Origin: Cellvibrionales bacterium UBA7375
GTDB taxonomy: Bacteria > Pseudomonadota > Gammaproteobacteria > Pseudomonadales > Porticoccaceae
Assembly: GCA_002469845.1 (NCBI GenBank)
Contig: DKNZ01000057.1
Location: 1 to 17,636 of the forward strand
Length of the DNA stretch: 17,636 nt
Direction of reading: 5' to 3'
In this document: positions 13,913 through 17,636 of the stretch, piece by piece
How the letters are laid out: each line of letters starts with the position of its first letter
Numbering within the stretch: the first letter of the stretch is position 1
Notes under the pieces: model-generated
The model's input: the letters and a program-made list of their open reading frames with translations, nothing else
Told to the model about the DNA's origin: nothing
Databases searched by the model: none
Translations under genes and position numbers: made by a program

Positions 13913-14569
13913 TTAATCCCTTAAGGAAATTATTTTCCAATGTCTTGATTCAGCTTCTTTGCGAAGGGCTGAATCAGGATCTACGGCAATGGGATGGGCA
14001 ACCTCTAGAAGCATTGGCATATCATTGATTGAGTCAGAGTAAAAATAGCTTCCATCGCTGCTTTCTTTTTGTTCCTCAAGCCATTGATTAAAGCGCTGTA
14101 CCTTTCCCTCTTGAAAAGTGGGTATTCCCATTACTTCACCTGAATATTTGCCATCAATAATTTCTAAATCTGTGGCAATAATTTCGTCAATACCGATAGA
14201 TTTGCAGATAGGTTCAACAATAAACCGATTGGTTGATGTAATAATTAAAAGCCGATCGCCCGCCTGCCGATGCTGATTAATTAAATCTTCAGCCCCTTTG
14301 AGCTTGATTGGATTGATGACATCGCGCATAAACTTTTTATGTAATGACTGAAGTTTTTCCATTGAAAGCCGGGTAAGTGGTTCTACTGAAAACTCGAGGT
14401 AGGCAAAAATATCCAAACAGCCGGATTCATAGTCGGCATAAAATTTATCATTCATTTCCTTATATGTTTGAGAGTCGACGATACTTTGAGCGACTAAAAA
14501 CTCACCCCAGCTGTGGTCGCTGTCTCCGGCAATCAGTGTGTTATCTAGGTCAAAGATGGCTAGTGCCAT
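13913..14569 (-). CDS. HAD-IB family phosphatase, possibly histidinol-phosphatase
   Basis: A 218-residue HAD hydrolase of the SerB-like IB subfamily. Motif I is IFDLDNTL with nucleophile D7 and acid D9; motif II is ITSTN (threonine near 111), motif III a lysine near 156 (QEGKVQRF), and motif IV SDSINDMPML with D179 and D183. A helical cap lies between motifs I and II. The ending DPDSALRKEAESRHWKIISL is typical of this subgroup. The frame extends four codons to a TTG, but the ATG here gives the family start MALAIFDLDNT. The same gene stands beside rppH-ptsP in Pseudomonas, where I recall, without certainty, the homologue being assigned histidinol-phosphate phosphatase activity. The substrate cannot be read from the sequence; phosphoserine is another candidate. 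Confidence 0.88.
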   Translation of the reverse strand: MALAIFDLDNTLIAGDSDHSWGEFLVAQSIVDSQTYKEMNDKFYADYESGCLDIFAYLEFSVEPLTRLSMEKLQSLHKKFMRDVINPIKLKGAEDLINQHRQAGDRLLIITSTNRFIVEPICKSIGIDEIIATDLEIIDGKYSGEVMGIPTFQEGKVQRFNQWLEEQKESSDGSYFYSDSINDMPMLLEVAHPIAVDPDSALRKEAESRHWKIISLRD

Positions 14570-14631
14570 AGGGAGATCCAATTTATTAGTTTGCTAGTGT
14601 TTGGGCTGTTAAGGATAGCGGTGAAGTGAAA

Positions 14632-14688
14632 ATGGCTCAAGAGAAAATTGCCGAGCCACCTCGACTATGGAACAATGGTCTTTTTTAA
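14632..14688 (+). CDS. Possible 18-codon leader ORF upstream of rppH
   Basis: An ATG preceded by GGTGA at seven bases opens MAQEKIAEPPRLWNNGLF, then TAA. No family is recognised, and an ORF this short can arise by chance. It contains a TGGCTC/GAGCCA hairpin at its start, and its last codons lie in a terminator-like hairpin and T tract. It could be a leader peptide for rppH-ptsP, but no run of a single codon points to amino-acid attenuation. Confidence 0.25.
   Translation: MAQEKIAEPPRLWNNGLF
14663..14686 (+). terminator. Terminator-like hairpin before rppH
   Basis: GACTAT and ATGGTC form a six-pair stem (one G-U) around GGAACA, followed at once by six T. The stem is short and only half GC, so strength is modest. 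It could attenuate rppH-ptsP, or end plus-strand transcription reading through from gcvH across the HAD gene, since gcvH has no terminator of its own. Confidence 0.45.
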
Positions 14689-14696
14689 TCTATAAA
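14668..14696 (+). promoter_or_regulatory. Possible promoter for rppH-ptsP
   Basis: TATAAA (14691-14696) has TGGAAC 17 bases upstream (three of six). It overlaps the terminator-like hairpin. RNA would start near 14703, just keeping the GGGAT ribosome site. If real, rppH is transcribed independently of anything upstream. Confidence 0.3.
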
Positions 14697-14715
14697 TTTG
14701 AGTGGGATCTTTAAA

Positions 14716-15213
14716 TTGGTTGATAAGGATGGATATCGTTCTAACGTAGCTATGGTTATTAGCAATGGTCGTGGGCAGGTTTTTTGGGCTAAACGAGTGG
14801 GCCAAAGGGCTTGGCAATTTCCTCAGGGAGGAATTGATCAGGGTGAAACAGCGGAGCAAGCATTGTATCGGGAATTATACGAAGAGGTTGGTTTAGAGGC
14901 TGGAGATGTAAAAATCATCCAGCAGACTAAGCGCTGGCTTCGTTACAACATTCCTGAAAAAATGCAGCGCAAACATTCTAAGCCGCGCTGTATTGGTCAA
15001 AAGCAACGCTGGTTCTTTTTGCAGTTAGTGGGTGACCCGAAAAAGATTAGCTTTGATGCAACAGGTAATCCCGAATTTGATGCATGGGAATGGGTTAGTT
15101 ATTGGCACCCTATTAATCAGGTGGTTTCATTTAAACAAGGTGTTTATCGTCAGGCATTGTCTGAGTTTTCTCAGATTAATGCGCGATTTCAAAAGCGGAG
15201 AAAGCGTGGATAA
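14716..15213 (+). CDS. rppH: RNA pyrophosphohydrolase RppH
   Basis: RppH removes pyrophosphate from mRNA 5' ends and so opens them to RNase E decay. The Nudix box runs from G38 to L60 with GGIDQGE, then REL-EEVGL, all residues present. IGQKQRWFFLQL and PEFDAWEWVSYWHP, then VVSFKQGVYR, are RppH-specific features. The start chosen is TTG: GGGAT stands about eight bases upstream and the protein then begins VDKDGYRSNV, lining up with MIDDDGYRPNV of E. coli. Another TTG six codons earlier has no ribosome site. Length is 165 residues (E. coli 176). Its TAA is immediately followed by the ptsP ATG, so both are one unit, as in pseudomonads and E. coli. Confidence 0.95.
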   Translation: MVDKDGYRSNVAMVISNGRGQVFWAKRVGQRAWQFPQGGIDQGETAEQALYRELYEEVGLEAGDVKIIQQTKRWLRYNIPEKMQRKHSKPRCIGQKQRWFFLQLVGDPKKISFDATGNPEFDAWEWVSYWHPINQVVSFKQGVYRQALSEFSQINARFQKRRKRG

Positions 15214-17493
15214 ATGAATATCCTAGACGCCCTAAGAACAATCTTTCAAGAGGTCAATACTGCCCGAAGTTTGCCCGAAGTGCTGACTATTATTGTTAGG
15301 GAAGTTCATGCAGCTATGGGCTCAGAGGTCTGTTCGGTCTATCTTTTTGATGAAACTGACCAACATTATGTACTGATGGCTACCAAGGGTTTACGCCAGC
15401 AATCCATTGGTAAGGTGCGCTTGGCTATGGGCCAGGGTTTGGTCGGATTGGTCGCGGCAAAAGAAGAACCACTTAATTTGCAAGATGCAGATAAGCACCC
15501 TAATTTCGTTTACTTTGAAGAGATTGGAGAAGAAATTTACCACTCCTTTTTGGGCGTGCCGATTATTCATCACAGAAAAGTACTCGGTGTTTTGGTGCTT
15601 CAGCAACAAGCTGAAAGGCGTTTTGCGACTGAAGAAGAAGCCTTTATGGTTACGGTCTGCGCTCAGCTTTCTGGCGCTATCGCCCATGCTGAAGCGACAG
15701 GTGCGTTAAGCAAGCTAGCTTTCGCAGGCCGCGGTAAAAGTAAAGAAGCGATATTCCATGGTATTGCTAGTTCTCCAGGTGTGGGTATAGGCCGAGTGGT
15801 ATTGGCTCAGCAAACAATGGATCTGGCCTCTGTGCCTGAGCGTCATACTTCAGATCCTGACTCTGAAGTAAAAACCTTTCGCCAAGCATTAAAGTCTGTA
15901 AAGCATGATATGCGAAACCTTGGTGTTGGCCTTGAGGGCAAGCTAAGCTCGGAAGAGTTAGCGCTCTTTAATGTCTACATCAGTATGCTTGACGATGACT
16001 CCCTAGGCGGTGAAGTTATTGAAGCTATCAAAGCGGGACAAACAGCACAGAGTGCTTGGAGCTCAGTGATCTTAAAGCATGTGCGTACATTCCGGCATAT
16101 GGAGGATCCCTATCTTAGGGAACGAGCCTCAGATGTTGAGGGGCTGGGTAAACGAGTACTTGGCTATTTGCAAAAGACTGGTGGTAAGAAAAAGACACTA
16201 CCAAGACGTATTGTGTTGGTGGGAGAAAATCTATCGGCTACCGAGCTAGCCGATATTCCGGTGAATCGATTAGTGGGTATAGTTTCGCTCAGAGGTGCAA
16301 GCAATTCACATATGGCAATCGTTGGCAGAGCTCTGGGCATCCCAACCGTTATGGGCGCGTTGGATATGCCCTGCGCAGAACTTGAGGGTGAAGAGCTAAT
16401 TGTTGATGGGTTTTCTGGAGACGTTGTTAGCCATGCTACTAGAACCCTCAAGCGAGCCTATGTCCAAAGGCAGCGAGAAGAGCAGACTTTAGTCAAAGAT
16501 TTGCAAAAATTGCGTGATGTCCCCTGCCAAACTACAGACGGTTGTAGCTTTTCTTTATGGGTTAATACTGGGTTAAGGCATGACAATATTCAGTCGCTGC
16601 GAAGTGGCGCAGATGCAGTGGGCTTATTTCGCACTGAGATTCCGTTCTTATTGCGCTCTAGTTTCCCTACTGAGGATGAGCAGGTGGCGGTTTATCGTGA
16701 GCACTTGGAAACCTTTGCGCCTCGCCCTGTGACTATGAGAACACTTGATATAGGTGGTGATAAGGATCTCCCTTATTTTCCAATTGAAGAAGAAAATCCG
16801 TTTTTGGGGTGGCGCGGGATTAGAATTTCTCTAGATCATCCAGAAATATTTTTGGTGCAGATTAGAGCCCTACTTAGAGCCAGTGAGGGCCTAGAAAATT
16901 TGCGCATTATGCTGCCTATGATTAGTAATTTGGCCGAGCTTGATAGCGGTCTGGCATTAGTTCGTCGAGCCTTTAAAGAGCTAACAGAAGAAGAGGGTTA
17001 TGTGTTAAAAATGCCGGCACTTGGGGCAATGATTGAGGTTCCAGCTGCGGTTTATCAGGTTAAAGAAATTGGTCGTCGAGTAGATTTTATGTCGGTGGGT
17101 ACTAATGATTTAACGCAGTATTTGCTCGCAGTTGATCGCAACAACCCCAGAGTAGCTGAGCTGTATGATTCGCTCCATCCAAGTATTCTTAGGGCTTTAA
17201 AAAGCATTTATGATCAAGCGGCAACAGTAAACTGCCAGCTAAGTGTTTGTGGAGAGATGGCCGGTGATCCATTAAGTGCGGTGATACTTTTGGGGCTGGG
17301 ATATGAGAATCTTTCAATGAGTGCTAGTTCATTATTGCGAGTGAAATCCCTTTTGCTAAAAGTCAGTCGAGAAATGGCAGATGATTTAGCTACTCAGTCA
17401 CTGGGTTTATCAGATGGTGCAGAGGTTGTAGCCCACATCTCTGAGATATTGGAGCCATTTAAATATGCAAAAAATAAACCATTGTCTAATTAA
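15214..17493 (+). CDS. ptsP: Phosphoenolpyruvate-protein phosphotransferase PtsP (EI-Ntr)
   Basis: This 759-residue protein is enzyme I of the nitrogen phosphotransfer system, passing phosphate from PEP to NPr and then EIIA-Ntr; it is regulatory rather than sugar-transporting. An N-terminal GAF domain (about 1-165) distinguishes it from sugar enzyme I and is thought to sense glutamine or related signals. The phosphohistidine is H366 in RGASNSHMAIVGRALG. The PEP-binding barrel follows: GLFRTEIPFL (470-479), TLDIGGDKD (510-518), SVGTNDLTQY (627-636) and the active-site C679 in SVCGEMAGDP. Length is typical. It starts directly after the rppH stop. NPr (ptsO) and EIIA-Ntr (ptsN) are not in this window. 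Confidence 0.97.
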   Translation: MNILDALRTIFQEVNTARSLPEVLTIIVREVHAAMGSEVCSVYLFDETDQHYVLMATKGLRQQSIGKVRLAMGQGLVGLVAAKEEPLNLQDADKHPNFVYFEEIGEEIYHSFLGVPIIHHRKVLGVLVLQQQAERRFATEEEAFMVTVCAQLSGAIAHAEATGALSKLAFAGRGKSKEAIFHGIASSPGVGIGRVVLAQQTMDLASVPERHTSDPDSEVKTFRQALKSVKHDMRNLGVGLEGKLSSEELALFNVYISMLDDDSLGGEVIEAIKAGQTAQSAWSSVILKHVRTFRHMEDPYLRERASDVEGLGKRVLGYLQKTGGKKKTLPRRIVLVGENLSATELADIPVNRLVGIVSLRGASNSHMAIVGRALGIPTVMGALDMPCAELEGEELIVDGFSGDVVSHATRTLKRAYVQRQREEQTLVKDLQKLRDVPCQTTDGCSFSLWVNTGLRHDNIQSLRSGADAVGLFRTEIPFLLRSSFPTEDEQVAVYREHLETFAPRPVTMRTLDIGGDKDLPYFPIEEENPFLGWRGIRISLDHPEIFLVQIRALLRASEGLENLRIMLPMISNLAELDSGLALVRRAFKELTEEEGYVLKMPALGAMIEVPAAVYQVKEIGRRVDFMSVGTNDLTQYLLAVDRNNPRVAELYDSLHPSILRALKSIYDQAATVNCQLSVCGEMAGDPLSAVILLGLGYENLSMSASSLLRVKSLLLKVSREMADDLATQSLGLSDGAEVVAHISEILEPFKYAKNKPLSN

Positions 17494-17533
17494 CCTTAGG
17501 GTTTTTAAATATTTCAATTATCTTGCATAGAAC

Positions 17534-17556
17534 AGGCTGGCATAAACCGCTATGAT
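17534..17556 (+). promoter_or_regulatory. Possible -10 region for lgt
   Basis: TATGAT (17551-17556) matches five of six -10 positions and lies about 30 bases before the lgt ATG. The upstream partner is poor (AGAACA at 16 bases or TAGAAC at 17). lgt may simply be read through from ptsP, as no strong terminator separates them. Confidence 0.25.
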
Positions 17557-17586
17557 CTGGTCTGAAATTTTACTAAGGCTATCAAT

Positions 17587-17636
17587 ATGATAATGCATCC
17601 AGATATTAACCCTGTAGCTATAAGTCTTGGGCCGCT
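17587..17636 (+). CDS. lgt: Prolipoprotein diacylglyceryl transferase, 5' end only
   Basis: Only 16 codons are visible, reading MIMHPDINPVAISLGP. The pattern of a short N-terminus, then P-x-I-x-P-V-A and a small-residue GP, matches the start of Lgt, the inner-membrane enzyme that adds diacylglycerol to the lipobox cysteine of prolipoproteins. AAGG stands eight bases before the first ATG; a second ATG two codons later is also possible. In Pseudomonas lgt lies a few genes after ptsP, and in E. coli close to ptsP too, which supports the call. The enzyme's signature regions are outside the window. Confidence 0.75.
   Translation, partial: MIMHPDINPVAISLGP

Noticed and set aside
17491..17510. AACC/GGTT hairpin with T run after ptsP as a terminator
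   Set aside because: The stem is only four pairs; too weak to call, and lgt may be read through.
1..17636. Mobile elements, defence islands, CRISPR arrays, tRNA genes
   Set aside because: No transposase, integrase, terminal inverted repeats, regularly spaced repeats or tRNA-like sequences were seen; nearly all bases are accounted for by housekeeping genes in a conserved order.

Overview
This is a compact, moderately AT-rich stretch of core chromosome from a gammaproteobacterium. Gene order matches what I recall of the Pseudomonas lineage better than enterics: ridA-spoT-rpoZ-gmk-yicC | rph-pyrE, then slmA-argB-algC-coaBC | radC-rpmB-rpmG, and later HAD phosphatase | rppH-ptsP-lgt. The low GC and short spacers would suit a marine, Cellvibrionales/SAR92-like relative. 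That placement is inference from gene order, not phylogeny.

Left third (1-5874). A minus-strand set (yicC, gmk, rpoZ, spoT, ridA) covers RNA decay, GMP kinase, the omega subunit of RNA polymerase, the (p)ppGpp synthetase/hydrolase and an imine deaminase. GMP kinase and SpoT share guanine nucleotide metabolism. Divergent from yicC are rph (tRNA 3'-end trimming) and pyrE (pyrimidine synthesis). SpoT carries an unusual EFKD synthetase motif.

Middle (5895-11375). A tight minus-strand cluster coaBC-algC-argB-slmA encodes CoA synthesis, a phosphohexomutase, arginine synthesis and nucleoid occlusion. dut, usually found between algC and coaBC, is missing. Divergent from coaBC is a decayed radC: two frameshifts and loss of the catalytic domain. 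Next come rpmB-rpmG (L28, L33) behind a good promoter and a hairpin-containing leader, then a convergent cold-shock gene with a shared terminator and a hairpin-rich leader.

Right third (11376-17636). After an AT-rich spacer, a plus-strand run encodes a DUF1653 protein, ArfB (ribosome rescue) and SrkA (stress kinase), then a solitary gcvH. A HAD-IB phosphatase faces gcvH with only 11 bases between them. Divergent from the HAD gene are rppH (mRNA 5' pyrophosphohydrolase) and ptsP (nitrogen PTS enzyme I), preceded by a short ORF and a terminator-like hairpin. The window ends in the first codons of lgt.

I see no insertion sequence, prophage, CRISPR array, tRNA or rRNA gene, or dedicated defence system. 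The points most worth following are the radC remnant, the SpoT motif, the missing dut, the rppH leader, the r-protein and cold-shock leaders, and the DUF1653-arfB-srkA cluster.
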